A stretch of DNA of 64,000 nt, taken from assembly GCA_037952775.1 (NCBI GenBank), contig JBANAY010000003.1:16368001-16432000 (forward strand). Direction: 5' to 3'. Positions 51,622 through 63,788 of this stretch are shown here, piece by piece; position 1 is the first letter of the stretch; every line of letters begins with the position of its first letter. The translations under genes were made by a program, and so were the position numbers. The stretch comes from Clonostachys chloroleuca. Lineage: Eukaryota; Ascomycota; Sordariomycetes; Hypocreales; Bionectriaceae. The notes beneath the pieces are model-generated. The model was given only the letters and a program-made list of their open reading frames with translations, was not told the DNA's origin and made no database searches.

Positions 51622-52263
51622 ATGTCAAACGAAGCACGCCCTCCATTTCCTCCATTCAATGCCGAGTCGGCCAAGGTCAAGGTCAAGGCTGCTCAAGATG
51701 GCTGGAACACCAGGTAAGCCCACAGAGTTCTACGTGACTCACCTGCCTTCTCAACAAATAGGCCGCAAAATCTAATCAAATTCTCTCAAAGAAACCCAAG
51801 CGCCGTGAAGATGGCTTACACGCCAGACTCTATCTGGCGAAACCGTGACCAGTTCCTCCAGGGTCGCGATGCCATTGAGGCATTCCTCTCCAAGAAGTGG
51901 GAGAAGGAGAACGGATATCGGCTCCGCAAAGAGCTATTTGCGTTCACCGACAACAAGGTATGTAGAACGGCTCCGGAGACGCCGGGGTCGCGCTCTTGGC
52001 CCGGTACCCCCGGCCTTATCAACAATGAATACCGACTTACCGTGCGTGATCTCCAGATTGCCGTTCAGTTCTGGTACGAGTGGTACGATGAGTCCGGCCA
52101 GTGGTGGCGTACCTACGGACTCGAAGACTGGACATTCGCCGACAACGGCCTGATGAGGAAGCGCCAGATGAGCGGGAATGATGTCAAGATCAGCGAGGAG
52201 GAGAGGTGGTTCAAGGACGGAGTGGACGTCAACGAGGTCGACATATCCGAGAAACACTGGTAG
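51622..52263 (+). CDS. DUF1348 / SnoaL-like (NTF2 fold) protein
   Basis: Exon 1 51622-51713, intron 51714-51791, exon 2 51792-51957, intron 51958-52056, exon 3 52057-52263; the product is 154 aa. The second intron is 99 nt with no stop, so a simple ORF reading would wrongly keep it; splicing it joins FAFTDNK to IAVQFWYEWYD, which matches the family. Also visible: KAAQDGWNTR, AYTPDSIWRNRDQFLQGRDAIEAFLSKKW, WWRTYGLEDWTFADNGLM. Members are small cone-shaped NTF2-fold proteins of unproven function, often called nuclear transport factor 2-like. No catalytic residues can be assigned. Cytosolic. Confidence 0.9.
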
Positions 52264-52913
52264 GGTGCCTACATGTGCATAGCCAGGCGCCGTTGCATCT
52301 CACGCTCGCCTTGTAACGCTTCCCATGCTTCATAAGCAACCTTGATAAGAATTAAATAGTCTCCTCCATCGCATAGCATCGCATAATCAAGCACATTCTC
52401 CACTCGTTGACGTTGAGGCCGCCTCCCACCACTCACCAAGCAAAGATGTGTCTCGTGGCACGCCTGCAGGTTTCTTCCTGGCGGCAAGGAGGGGATAACT
52501 TGGGTTTCGTGTTCAGCTTCCAGAAAAGGGTCTCTCTGCCCCTCCAGAACGGTCACTCTCCACCAGCTACTTGCTGAAGCCGCATACCACCAAGTGGGGG
52601 TCTTGATCGCTCGAGGCCAGTGGGAGCAGAAGATTCAAGCCAAACCATGTAGGCCCCCCGCCTTATCGTTGCTAGTTCACCCACGTCCTCCGCCAGCTAC
52701 AGATTATCATGTTGCATCTTTACTTTTTCGATGGATCTAATAATATTTCAAATTTTTTGGGTCGGGTCTTGCGTCTTGAGGATGTATAATTGTCGCTCAC
52801 CTTGCGAGCAATGGCATTGTTCCGCTCTCCTCCCCCTCTCTTCCCTTCTCTGTCCCAATCTTCAGCGAGACGAGTGAGCGTGTTTTTTTCTTCTTCAATT
52901 TCCACAAGCTACC
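52264..52913. other. Intergenic, 650 bp
   Basis: No supported ORF. Pyrimidine-rich leader (CTCCTCCCCCTCTCTTCCC) just upstream of the next ATG, a common fungal promoter feature. Confidence 0.5.
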
Positions 52914-53737
52914 ATGTCTCAAGCCTTTATACACTGCGTGCGTCATGCACAGGGCCAGCATAACGTGGCTGAATGCTACGACTTTATAGATCCAGAGCTT
53001 ACGGCCTTGGGCCACGAGCAGTGCTCTGCCCTCGCCAGCACAGAGCAGGAGGTTCTTTCCAAGGTGTCCCTTGTCCTGGCCTCACCCATGACTAGGACTC
53101 TTCATACTGCAAGGAACCTCTTTGAGGTCCCTCTTGGAAGGAAGACCATCCCCCCATCATTGCAGTTCCCACAGCCCAGGAGGTGACTGATTACAACTGC
53201 GATATCGGGAGTGATCTTAACGATCTTAGGGAGCGTGTGGTGTCGCGCGGCTGGCCCGTCGACTTAAGCCTGGTCCCAGAGAACTGGAACAACAAGTCTC
53301 TCGGAAGCCGGTTTGGCCCCGCCGGCTCTGCCATCCTCGCCCGTGCTCTTGAGACCAGGAAATTGCTCAAGACACATGCCAAGGCTCTCATGGAGCAACG
53401 AAATGAAGACGTCCACCTCGTACTTGTTTCGCATGGCAGCTTCATGCATTATCTGACCAACGACTGGGAAGACAGCACCAGCTACGCAGGGACTGGCTGG
53501 AAGAACTGCGAGCTCCGGTCTTATACATTTGAGGACCACCCCCTTGACGCCGGTAGTGTAGAAGATGATGCCTGGTTCGTTGAGACGGAGGAGAGCAGAC
53601 GCAAGAGGGGCAAGTCTAACGATATGTATGCTCGTGCGATGCAGGAGGTCTTATTTGAGAGAACGATGATTGGCTGGGAAGACCAAGGGCTGCCCAACCA
53701 CGCTGCCCTCGTTCAGCCCGTCGAGTCCAAGCTATGA
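52914..53737 (+). CDS. Histidine phosphatase / phosphoglycerate-mutase-like protein, frame broken once
   Basis: The first part reads MSQAFIHCVRHAQGQHN, with the catalytic His of the RHxxxxxN motif at residue 10, then DPELTALGHEQC and ASPMTRTLHTA, both family signatures. After GRKTIPP the frame fails and resumes as IIAVPTAQEVTDYNCDIGSDL. The second catalytic His is in VLVSHGSFMHYL. The break lies in a C6 run (53150-53155); one further C makes exactly 275 codons (274 aa), a normal length for the fungal group with a long tail. Such proteins are mostly phosphatases of small molecules rather than true mutases. Intronless. I regard the break as probably a sequence error. Confidence 0.85.
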
Positions 53738-55439
53738 TTGGGTTCATCATATAACCCTACCATTGAGGGAAGGCGAGTGAGAGGAAAGAGAAAGGGCTGG
53801 GAAGAGCTTTGCATAACTAGTTGCACGCTAGGCACGCAACACGTTGTGGCAGCCAGCAAGTACGCAGGCCTATCACTCCTTCAGACGGACCAACCATGTT
53901 ATTGATGGATCCGGTCGATGTGACGATATCCGGCTACATGTAGAACGTAAAATGCCGTGTCCCGTTCTTATTCCATGAGAAACATGCCCAATTCATGTAT
54001 TATCCCAGACCATCCAAAGAAATGCATATCTGCATATCTTGAAGGTTTGTTCGACAACAGGTGACAATCCGTAGTGTAACTCGGATCGATTCAGCCTTAC
54101 AACGTCAATTGACGAAGGACCGGGCCGGTGAGGAGCTCGATGGCCTGGAAACTGTCTACCATGTGTTCCTTAGTCAACCATCTGACCATCTGAAATAGTT
54201 CAAATCCGTGAGTGTCACATATGTGGCGGGGGAGGGTCAAAGTGAGATGCAAGAGTCATGTAAAATGTCGATGAGACTGGCCCTTGCTTTTTAGTCAGGA
54301 TCGTAGTCAACATCAAAAGCCAGCTCCAGGTGAGAGGGATATCTTCAAAGTAGCTCACCATGAGAGGAAACTCAATTCCTTGGCATAGTGGGTTCGGTTG
54401 GGAGGAGATGGGTGTGTCCCCCCAACTTGGATGTAGGTGGGCGGGGCGTGGGAGGGAACGCGAACATGCTCAATTCACCGCGATGGCAATGAGCGGGGGC
54501 GCTTGAGCACCGTTGAACGCAGCTCACCGGGCCCCGCGGGCAATAGCTCTCCCTGCCCCGGACATAATCATCAGATCGAAGCCCAAGGCAGGGAGGATGA
54601 GGTTGCAAGCTGATGAGAAAACGTCTCTGGGGAGATCTGCTCAAGATAACTCCAGATTGGGAAGTTGCATACGGCAATGGCTCTTTCCACTCGCTTCGCC
54701 ATGAATTTCCAGATCTGGATTAGCTTCTCAATGTCGCCACGGCTTCCCAAAAACAGACTAGGCTCAGATTGATCTGGGGAGAGTCCTCTATCGTATTAGT
54801 GCCCTCGCTGCTCTTACTAGAGCGCCATCTCAATATTGCCGAAAGGCAGATGCCACACGTACTGAGGTGACTCAACTATGAGTATTAGAGTCAAAATACG
54901 ACAAGGAACAATCCTCTCTGCAATTTTTTTAATCCGATTATACCCTATGGTGAGATTGTTGGCCTCATCATAGCTTTTGTCGGAAGGTCTGGTCTCCCCA
55001 ATGTTTGTCTTGACTGTAAGTGTTTACAATGCTTGGCCGAACCATTTCAATGCGCTACCATTTCGCTGAAATGGCATTACGAACATATTCCTCCGATGAG
55101 CCCTCTTCTTAATGCCCTCTTTCAGAAACCAGAACCCTCTACCTAATTACTTGGAAACATCTCCATAGGTATATAGGCAACACTTTTGTAAGAGTATATT
55201 TGTATCAGGGCTGAGGCTCTTAAAGCGGCGTTGCCAAGGGACTTTTCACCTGAATCAGCAATTCTACCGCCTTTACAATAAGCTATGCGTAACAGAAACA
55301 TCATTAATGGCATGTCCAAAGCTTACAAGTAGCCAAAATCGGCCAATGCCTAGCATCCATCCGCATGGCCTTCCCTCCTAGTGAATTGATACCACTCATA
55401 GCATGAAACCCTGCTGCTCTTGCTTGAGCTGCCTGTGAT
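53738..55439. other. Intergenic, about 1.7 kb
   Basis: Contains 3' sequence of the phosphatase gene and the promoter of the transcription factor. Overlapping ORFs at 54372-54704 on both strands have no motif. Nothing else recognised. Confidence 0.45.
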
Positions 55440-57412
55440 ATGGATAAACCCTCCGCTTCGGATGCTGGTGCAGGCGACCCAGCTCATCCCCGCAAACGCC
55501 GGAGAAAGACTTTCTCGGGATGCTGGACATGCCGAGCGAAGCATGTCAAATGTGATGAGGCCAAGCCGGCCTGCGTGAGATGCGAGCGGGCCGGTGTGAG
55601 GTGTGAAGGCTACGGCATCCGACTGTCGTGGACCTTCCTGCAGGATCCATCCAACTTCCGGCCAGGAAAGTCGCCCTTGAGAGGACATGCCAACAGGCAG
55701 ACGAATGATGTTGGCCCCAATACGGCCCAGTCTGCTACAAACAGTCCCTCTACCTCCAAATCAAACTCCACTCCCTCCGCCCAGAGTCTCGATGTACCAA
55801 ATCCTGTTCCTCAGGCTCACAACCACAGCAGCGACGCTGACACGCAAAACTGGGGAAACGATACTCCTCTGCCGCAAGTCGCTGTTCGTCATACTCATGA
55901 TGACCAGGCCATTGTGACAACACCAATAGGGCAGGCCACATCTTTAAGAGACCAACAAAACCCTGAAACAGCCAGTCTGCCTTCTCCGGGTGAGGTGCCA
56001 AGCCAATGGGACAACACCGGGGGCTCTTCAGCTGCATCTCCGTGGAATGCCCAGCAGCACTCTATCCAAGACGGCGTCCTCGCAAGAGTAGAGCAATCAG
56101 CTACTATTCACAGTACCGAGCTTCCGTATAATGACATCTCTTGGCTCCCCAATTGTCACCGGAGCGCCTCCCCCGACTTGGCGCAAGTGGACCGGCCAGG
56201 CTTGAGGCATCTGGATACTCTCCCCGACCCGGCACGTCAATGTAAGCTTCTTGAGCACTGGACACTGCTCCTGTGTGACCTTTTGGCCCCCGTTCCTGGC
56301 ATCCACAATCCCCTCCGGACCATCTTCATGCCCTTGGCACTAGAGGGTGCCCGTGAAGATGCCAACAACTCCACGGGGTCCGTGGCTCTTTTCCACATGA
56401 TATGCTCCGCCTGCGGCTTTCACTTGTCCAGGACGGAGACCAACCCCGAGTCGAGAAGGATATACGGCAATCTTGGTCTGGAGCATCATAATCTGGGGAT
56501 TGCCCATCTCAGTCAGAATATACGCTCCGACGACAAGAATCAGCACATCTCGATCCTCGCCTCCCTAATCATGTGCCTCTACACCGAGACTATTACCGTT
56601 CACAATCCTTCGTGGCGTCTGCACATCCGAGGTGCCGTGGAATGGGTCAACCATACTGGCCTCGAGTTTTGGCATCAGACAGAGTCAGCCTCCATCATCT
56701 ATCAAATGTTCATCTCGATGGCCATTTTGATCCAGTCCCAAATTCTTCCCGGAGATCGGAGCGGCTACGGATGGAATCTCCGGTACGACTTAAAAAGCCA
56801 ACCGCAGCCCTACATGCTTGAATCCATCTACGGCATATCGCAACCCATCCTGCAAGTGATTCACGCCATGAACATCATCCAGCAGAAGGCCCAGCAAACG
56901 GCAGAAAGCCCGGCGTCGACGCAAACGAGCGATGTCTTGACCTTTGATCTTGATCGCCTGGAGCTGGAACTTCTCCTCATGACACCTCGCAAGCCCCCTC
57001 CTCGATGAGCCATGAGAACGGGCAACTCATGTATCACCACGGCTACACATACTATTACGCTGCGCTCATCTACCTCCGCCGTACGATGAAGGCCGTCCCC
57101 GTAGAAGAGGTGCAGGGCCTCGTGAAGCAGGCTCTGGAGCATATCGAGGCGTTGGAAACCGTCACCCCGCAGATCTGCTTACCGCTGCTCTGGCCGCTTG
57201 CCATCACCGCGTTTGAGGCGCAAGACTCCCAGCAGCAGCAGCGGATGCTGAGGTGTATCGATTTCTTTGGCGTCAACACGAGGATGGCGCAGTGGGAGAG
57301 GTTCGGCTCGTCTGTCCGTGGGTTGTGGGCACAGCGGCAAAAGACGGGAGATGTCAATCTAAGCTGGCATGCGTACTCGCCCGTATTTTATCAGAATTAC
57401 ATGCTCATCTAG
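55440..57412 (+). CDS. Zn2Cys6 fungal transcription factor with fungal-TF (DUF3468-like) domain, frame broken once
   Basis: Residues 20-60 hold the binuclear zinc cluster CWTCRAKHVKCDEAKPACVRCERAGVRC, preceded by basic RKRRRKTFSG. A Ser/Thr/Gln-rich linker follows to about residue 230, then a helical region (ARQCKLLEHWTLLLCDLLAPVPGIHNPLRTIFMPLA, ...HHNLGIAHLSQNI, IRGAVEWVNHTGLEFW) typical of the C-terminal domain of such regulators, ending QALEHIEALE...GLWAQRQ. The frame fails after MTPRKPP and resumes in SSMSHENGQLMYHHGYTYYYAALIYL. The break is in a C5 run (56994-56998); one more C gives exactly 658 codons (657 aa). No intron with GT-AG ends could explain the shift. Target genes are unknown; the neighbours give no clear hint. 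Confidence 0.87.
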
Positions 57413-59527
57413 GAAGAGCATACAGAACACCATACGAAATACTAAATTACATTGACCGCCTCATGTCCCCTTTGGTCTCAAGTGTCGGCCTCGTACGAGG
57501 CAAGTTCAAGGCCCATTATCCCCTTCTTTCATCATCATCCCTTTGCAGTATTCCACTCCACGTAATGCATAGCCACAACAGATCAAGCTCCTTCTTAACT
57601 CAGGCTCCAATCGCTCCTTTCCTTCGGCCATCAGCTCGCTCTTAGATAGGTCAACCCATAGCAAGAGTCGCGGGCTCATAGCAGCCCCAGCATCCCCAAC
57701 GACTAATCAGAACGCAACTTTTTATTTCAACCTAGGGTTAAAGCACTTTATTTGGCCAACAGGCACCCCCCGAAGCCCAAGGAAAGGCTGGTTCCAGGAA
57801 AAGAAAGCCATTTGCCACTGCTCCCACACATTCTTGCTTATAAGAAGGCATATTGGTCATAGCATATTAGTCATAATGAGCATATGTTGACTACTAACGA
57901 CATATCGACAGTGATGGTCAATGCGAACATGGGGGGCAACGCCCAAACCCAAGAATTAAGGTTCTTGGGCATGAGGGCAAAAGCAGCACAGAGTGGTCAC
58001 CGGCTAGAGTCATCCCAATGAGAATTCTTCCTGGAACTGGGAAAGACACAGAGTCCAGAAGTGAGGTGCAGAAACCCAACTCTTCTCATTGGCTCTTGAA
58101 TATCCCCGGACGTTGTCATCCTAGCTTCTCGACGTTGATGTCTCTCTAACATCATAGACGCCTCTGTCTGGGTTCCAATCCCACGATGTCCGTGTTCATG
58201 AAGACAAGCTAGGGATTAGCTTTCAAGATCGTTAATGAAAAGGGAAATGCCTTGACCAAATCGGTACTGGAGGCTTTTTCGGCCTTGGGCCACTTATGGG
58301 TGACAGATAGGAGAAGTCACGACAAAGCTAAGCCAAGGGCCAAACCAGTTGACGATGGCTTGTTCATTCATCAAACAACTTTAGAACCAGGATGAAGCGT
58401 GGCGTATCGCGAATCAAACGGGCTAAGCTCATACGCACCATTATCTCGACTACCTATTTTAGTATACAAGATGGCCTGGAAACCAAAGATAAGTGAGGAT
58501 ATTGAGAGTGCATGGTTCGGCAAGGCATCCCGCGCCCCGGTGATATCATGCATGATCAGTATCAGACCAAAGCAGCCTCGTACGGCCCGAGATCTCGGTC
58601 CTAACCAGTCTACAGGTTAACTCTCTTGCCCTCCAAATAGAGCTCGATCCACGATTGTCCGATCCAGCTGCGAGACTGCCTTACTACTTCTGGTATATGA
58701 CAGCGACTCGCCGTTTATATTCATGTTCACGACATAGACAGGATCAAATGAGTCAGATACGGGGCTCAAGAAGCGGGAAAACGCGAAGCTCGAATGCAAC
58801 ATTCAATTCTCGTTACGTATGATTCCGAGCATAAGGTCAATGGAAACAGATGGCTGGAAACAGAGCTGTGAGATTTCAGGTGCGAGAAGAGGAACAATGG
58901 ATCCTTCAGTGGGGAGAAGGCTCAGCAAACTCTTCCCTGGTCTCAATAAGCACTCTGGGCGCTCTCGTTGAAATGCCTTATTCGGTTTAGCGGAGACCTT
59001 CGCGGCATCTTCTCGTTGAATTGTCTGTTTTGGCCTAGCGCGGAGGAAACTCAATCTCGCCATCGCCATCAAACAAAGTTGGCTTCTCACCTTCTTCTGC
59101 CAAGTGCCAGTGTTTCTTACGACGGGAGAGAACCCTACCGGCGAGCTAATTGAATTCCAGAAAAATCGGAGCCGCACCATTGCCCATTTAGGCATTCGAC
59201 AGCGACAAAGATCTCCGTAACCGAACTCCGGGCGTAGAGGGCATCGGAGAATGGGTCTCCATGGATTCAGATCGCCATACTCAGACAGGGCATTGCCTGG
59301 CAAACCATGTAGTTACTCATGAATCTCCAGAGGCAATGGCGGCGGCGGTTAAGATGGAGAGTTCCCCATCCTCCACGGCCGGCTCATAGGGAGATAAATA
59401 CTCGTGACCATCCACCCAACTAGAGGTTGTCTTTCTCGTCCATCCTCAGCGTTTTTACTCTCGGCGTCGGAGCCCCTCTAATATTTTGCTTTCCCTTAGT
59501 CCCATTCACTCTGGTGAGCAGGTAGCC
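57413..59527. other. Intergenic, about 2.1 kb
   Basis: A 166-codon ORF on - at 58803-59303 lacks any motif and has no homologous feel; I leave it uncalled. The rest holds the 3' end of the transcription factor and the long promoter of the ATPase, which carries TC-rich stretches before 59528. No RNA gene seen. Confidence 0.45.
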
Positions 59528-62500
59528 ATGGCTGAAAAGCAATCTTCCGGCGTCGAAGTTGAGCTGTCGACGCCAAACAACAACAATATCCTTTCCCGAC
59601 CTGCCCATACCCTCGCCTATGACCAAGCCAGGGACGAGCTTCAAGCCGACTTTTCCACCGGGTTGGGATCCGAAGATGCTTCCACTCGCTTGGCAAAGTA
59701 TGGAGCGAATAACTTTGGCGAGGAGAAGGGCGTACAGCCGCTCCAGATCCTGATTGCCCAAGTGGTCAATGCTATGACGCTGGTAAGGAAATTCGTCCAG
59801 TTTCACACATCACTCTCTCTAATTCGTAAACAGGTTCTTCTCTTGGCACTAGCCGCCAGTTTCGCTATTCACGCCTGGATCGAGGGCGGTGTCTTGGCTG
59901 CTCTTATTCTCATCAACATCGTCATTGGTTTCTTTCAAGATCTTCAAGCCGCCAGGACCATTGCCTCGCTGAAATCCTTGAGCACCCCTTCCGCACGTGT
60001 CTTCCGTGATGGCAGCTCCCAGACTGTTGATGCCTCGCAGCTCGTTCCTGGTGACATTATTGAGCTCAAGGTTGGCGATAGTGTCCCCGCCGATGGCCGT
60101 GTTTTCGAAGCAGTCAATCTCGAGGCAGACGAGGCTCTTTTGACCGGAGAGAGTCTGCCTGTGCGCAAGGATCCCGAGGCCATTCTGGATGAGGACACAG
60201 GGCCTGGTGATCGGATCAACATCGTCTTTTCCTCCAGCATTATCACGAAGGGCCGAGGCCGAGCTGTGGTTGTTGCTACCGGTATGAACACGGAAATCGG
60301 TGCCATTGCGGCTGCTTTGAGAGAAGAGGGCGGCGAGAAGCGCAAGCTCAAGCGTGATGAGAACGGAAAGGCTTCGTTTGGCGCATACATCATGTTCGGT
60401 CTGGGTGCATTCCGGGACTGGCTGGGTGAGTTCCTCGGCGTCACTGTCGGAACTCCTCTGCAGCAGAAGCTCGCCCGTCTGTTTCTTTATGTCTTTGGAA
60501 TTGCAATTGTCTGCGCCATTATCGTCCTTGCAGCAAACAAGGTAAGGATACAGCTTCTCTGGCTCAGTCCCTTCGTAAGTGCAATGCACTCTAACAGAAT
60601 CTCGAATCCAGTTCTCCAGCCAGCGTGATGTTATCATCTACGCAGTAGCCACCGCTCTTGGTACTCTTCCCGTCACCTTGATTCTTGTTCTCACGGTCAC
60701 CATGGCCGCAGGAACCAAGGTCATGGTGCGCAGAAACGTTGTCGTTCGCAACATGCGCTCTCTCGAAGCTCTTGGAGGTGTTACCAGTAAGTCTCACACG
60801 CCCCATGGTACGTACAAACATGATGTAACAATGTCAGCTAACACGAGGCGCTTCAGACATTTGCTCTGACAAGACTGGAACACTAACGCAGGGCAAGATG
60901 GTCACCAGAATGGCTTGGATTCCCTTCCATGGAACATATTCCGTCAATACCAGCAATGACCCCTACAATCCCGAAGTTGGAGACGTTACGCTCACCCCTC
61001 ATCAGCCCAGCCACGCCCAACACAAGGCTGAGGGTGTACCCGTCCAGCCCCGTGAAGAGAGCCACCCTGCCGTCAAGCACTACCTGGATATCGCCTCCAT
61101 CGCTAATCTGGCTGTTGTCAAGAAGGCTGCTGATGAGGACCGCTGGGAAGCCAATGGCGACCCAACCGAGATTGCCATTCAAGTCTTCGCTGCACGATTC
61201 GGGCGCTCCGGCCTGAACGACGATTCCGACATGACACACGTGGCCGAGTTCCCCTTCGACTCTTCGGTCAAGAAGATGTCCATGCTGTGCCGAAACAAGA
61301 GTGACCAAAGCCTTCAAATCTTCACCAAGGGTGCTGTTGAACGTGTTCTCGAGTCTTGTTCTACCTTTGCCCAAGCCGACGGTGACCTTTCTCCATTGAC
61401 AGAAGACTTCAAGACGGCAATCCTGAGGAACATGGAGGCGCTGGCTCGCCGAGGTCTGCGCGTCCTCGCCCTCGCCAACAGCTCAGTCTCGCAAACCGTT
61501 TCGGACGAGGACGCTCGGCAAGGGAAACTCCACCGAGACGACTATGAGCATGGCCTTACTTTCCGAGGCCTGGTCGGTATCTACGATCCTCCCCGCCCGG
61601 AGTCCCGTCCCAGTGTATTCAAGTGCCACCAAGCCGATATCAAGGTCCACATGCTCACTGGTGACCATCCGGAGACTGCGCGCAGCATTGCCATCGAAGT
61701 CGGTATTCTTCCTTCGCGCCCTGACCTCCTCCGCGCCGACATTGCGGAAAACCTTGTCATGACCGCCCACCAATTCGACGCTCTGACCGATGAGGAAGTT
61801 GACCGGCTGCCTGAACTGCCCCTGGTCGTCGCCCGTTGCGCTCCATCCACCAAGGTCCGCATGATTGATGCCCTTCACAGAAGAGGCTGCTACGTCGCCA
61901 TGACTGGTGATGGAGTCAACGACAGCCCCAGTCTGAAACGAGCAGATATCGGCATCGCCATGGGTCTCGGAGGAAGCGATGTGGCCAAGTCTGCGTCCGA
62001 CATCATCCTCAGCGACGACAACTTCGCCAGTATCCTCAACGCTGTCGAAGAGGGCCGCCGCATCTTCGACAATGTGCAAAAGTTCATGCTCCACGTCCTC
62101 GCTGCCAACGTCGGTTTCGTATGCACTCTTCTCATTGGCCTGATGTACAAGGACGACAGCGGCACCTCCGTGTTCCAGGTCACCCCCGTCGAGATCCTCT
62201 TCATGCTCCTCGTCGCCGGTGCGTTCACTGAGACAGGTCTCGGTTTCGAGTCGGCGTCCCCGGATATCCTTCGACGCCCTCCCCAAAGCGTAAGTACCAA
62301 CCACCCCTACAAGTCTTGTGACTATTGACTCTTGCTAACTCATGTTTCACCACCACAGCTCAAGTACGGCGTGTTCACCCCCGAGTTCATCGCTGACATC
62401 GTCGCATACGGCATCATCATGGCCATCACCCTACTCAGCTCCTTCTCCACCGTTCTCTTCGGCTTCTACGACGGCAACCTGGGCCACAACTGCAACGTGG

Positions 62501-62949
62501 AGTACTCTGAGCAGTGCCACGGCGTGTTCCGCTCCCGCACGACCTGCTACACGGTCATGATGTGGGCCTTCTCCATCTTCGCCTGGGAGCTTGTCGACTT
62601 CCGGCGCTCCTTCTTCGACGGCATCATCTCCAACCCCAAGGGCTGGGCCCTCCGCCTCTGGCGCAACCCTTTCCTCTTCTGGTCCGTCCTCGTCGGCTTC
62701 TTCAGCACCGTGCCCACCATCTACATCCCCGTCATCAACAAGGTCGTCTTCCTCCACAGCCCCATCGGCAAGGAGTGGGGCGTCATCTTCGCCATCTCCT
62801 TCTTCTTCCTCGCCGGCGCGGAGACGTGGAAGTTCGCCAAGAGGGTCTACCTCCGCAGGAACAACCTCATGCACAGGAAGAACGCCGGCACGGGGGAGGC
62901 GGACCTCGAGAAGCGCACCTTTGAGAGGTTCTACGACTCGAGCAACTAA
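59528..62949 (+). CDS. P-type ATPase, ENA-like Na+/K+(Li+)-exporting subfamily IID
   Basis: Five exons: 59528-59782, 59834-60541, 60612-60786, 60857-62289, 62359-62949; the first intron (51 nt) has no stop and would be missed in a simple ORF. The product is 1053 aa. Visible in order: N-terminal cation-ATPase motif (AHTLAYDQARDELQADFSTGLG); first membrane pair (VLLLALAASFAIHAW and LAALILINIVIGFF); actuator motif LLTGESLPV; membrane spans LYVFGIAIVCAIIVLA and TLPVTLILVLTVTMAAGTKVMV; phosphorylation site ICSDKTGTLTQGKM (exon junction 60786/60857 splits the codon before it); nucleotide domain FTKGAVERVLE; hinge MTGDGVNDSPSLKRADIGIAMG; then C-terminal spans. The SDKTGTLTQGKM and VNDSPSLK forms match ENA pumps, which expel sodium or potassium at the plasma membrane at high pH or salt. 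Frame intact throughout. Confidence 0.93.
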
Positions 62950-63788
62950 GCAAGCAGTTCTCATTAAGGGGGGTTTCCCTTTATCTTATAATACCAATAT
63001 CCTGTATATAGAATATAGAACGAATAAATAGACAAATACTAGTCTACGGCACATGTGATGCCATGTTTTGCGTTTATTAAGCCAATCACTAAACAGGAGG
63101 CCAAGTGATGAAGATCTAGGGCAATTCCAATAAGGTAAAAGTTCTAAATCAGATCAATTCTCAATTCTAGACAAGGCAATCCTGGCTAAAATTAACCTCA
63201 GTGCCGTGCTGATAGAAGACAATGCCTCCAACCTCTCAGAAGACGGAAATGTAGCAGAAACGATGTATTTCGATAAAAATACAAACACGCGAGACTATCA
63301 GCCTTGAATAGACATCAAACCAAGCTATCATATCAAAGACTAATGGTTAGGGCAAGAGGGTTTCAAGACGAGCCAGACACATGTAACATAAGTACATAAT
63401 ATCGAACATACCCACAGTTACCTTTTTGATCACAGAATTAATCAAATACTGATTTCAGATGGTATTATGTTTTCAAAGGAGCAGCTACTAAAAAAAAGAC
63501 TTCTCTATCCATCCCTAACAGTATAATAAATCATTCAAGAATATTCTAGCTATAATGATACCAGCACGTAGTTGCCGTAGCGGTATAGGGTAGGTGCAAC
63601 CAAGCCAAGAAGCCGAATCTGAAATAACCCGAAAGCCGACATTTTATTCGCCGGCAGCGACTCAAAGCCCCCCAGCTCGTCCCAAGGTGGAAAGCTCGCC
63701 TCAAATCCCTGCTCCAAGATCGATGACATATTCCAACATACTCTGAAAACCCGCAGGCAAGAGAGAGAACTCAGAAGCCGCATCGCCA
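62950..63788. other. Intergenic, 839 bp
   Basis: AT-rich 3' region of the ATPase and promoter of the next gene. A - strand ORF at 63550-63789 overlaps the start codon of that gene and has no motif, so I do not call it. Confidence 0.5.

Noticed and set aside
56994..56998. An intron as explanation for the frame break in the transcription factor
   Set aside because: No GT...AG pair nearby restores the frame while keeping conserved residues, whereas a single additional C does.
58803..59303. 166-codon ORF on - upstream of the ATPase
   Set aside because: Lies in the likely promoter/leader region, with no recognisable domain or hydrophobic pattern; kept as unannotated.
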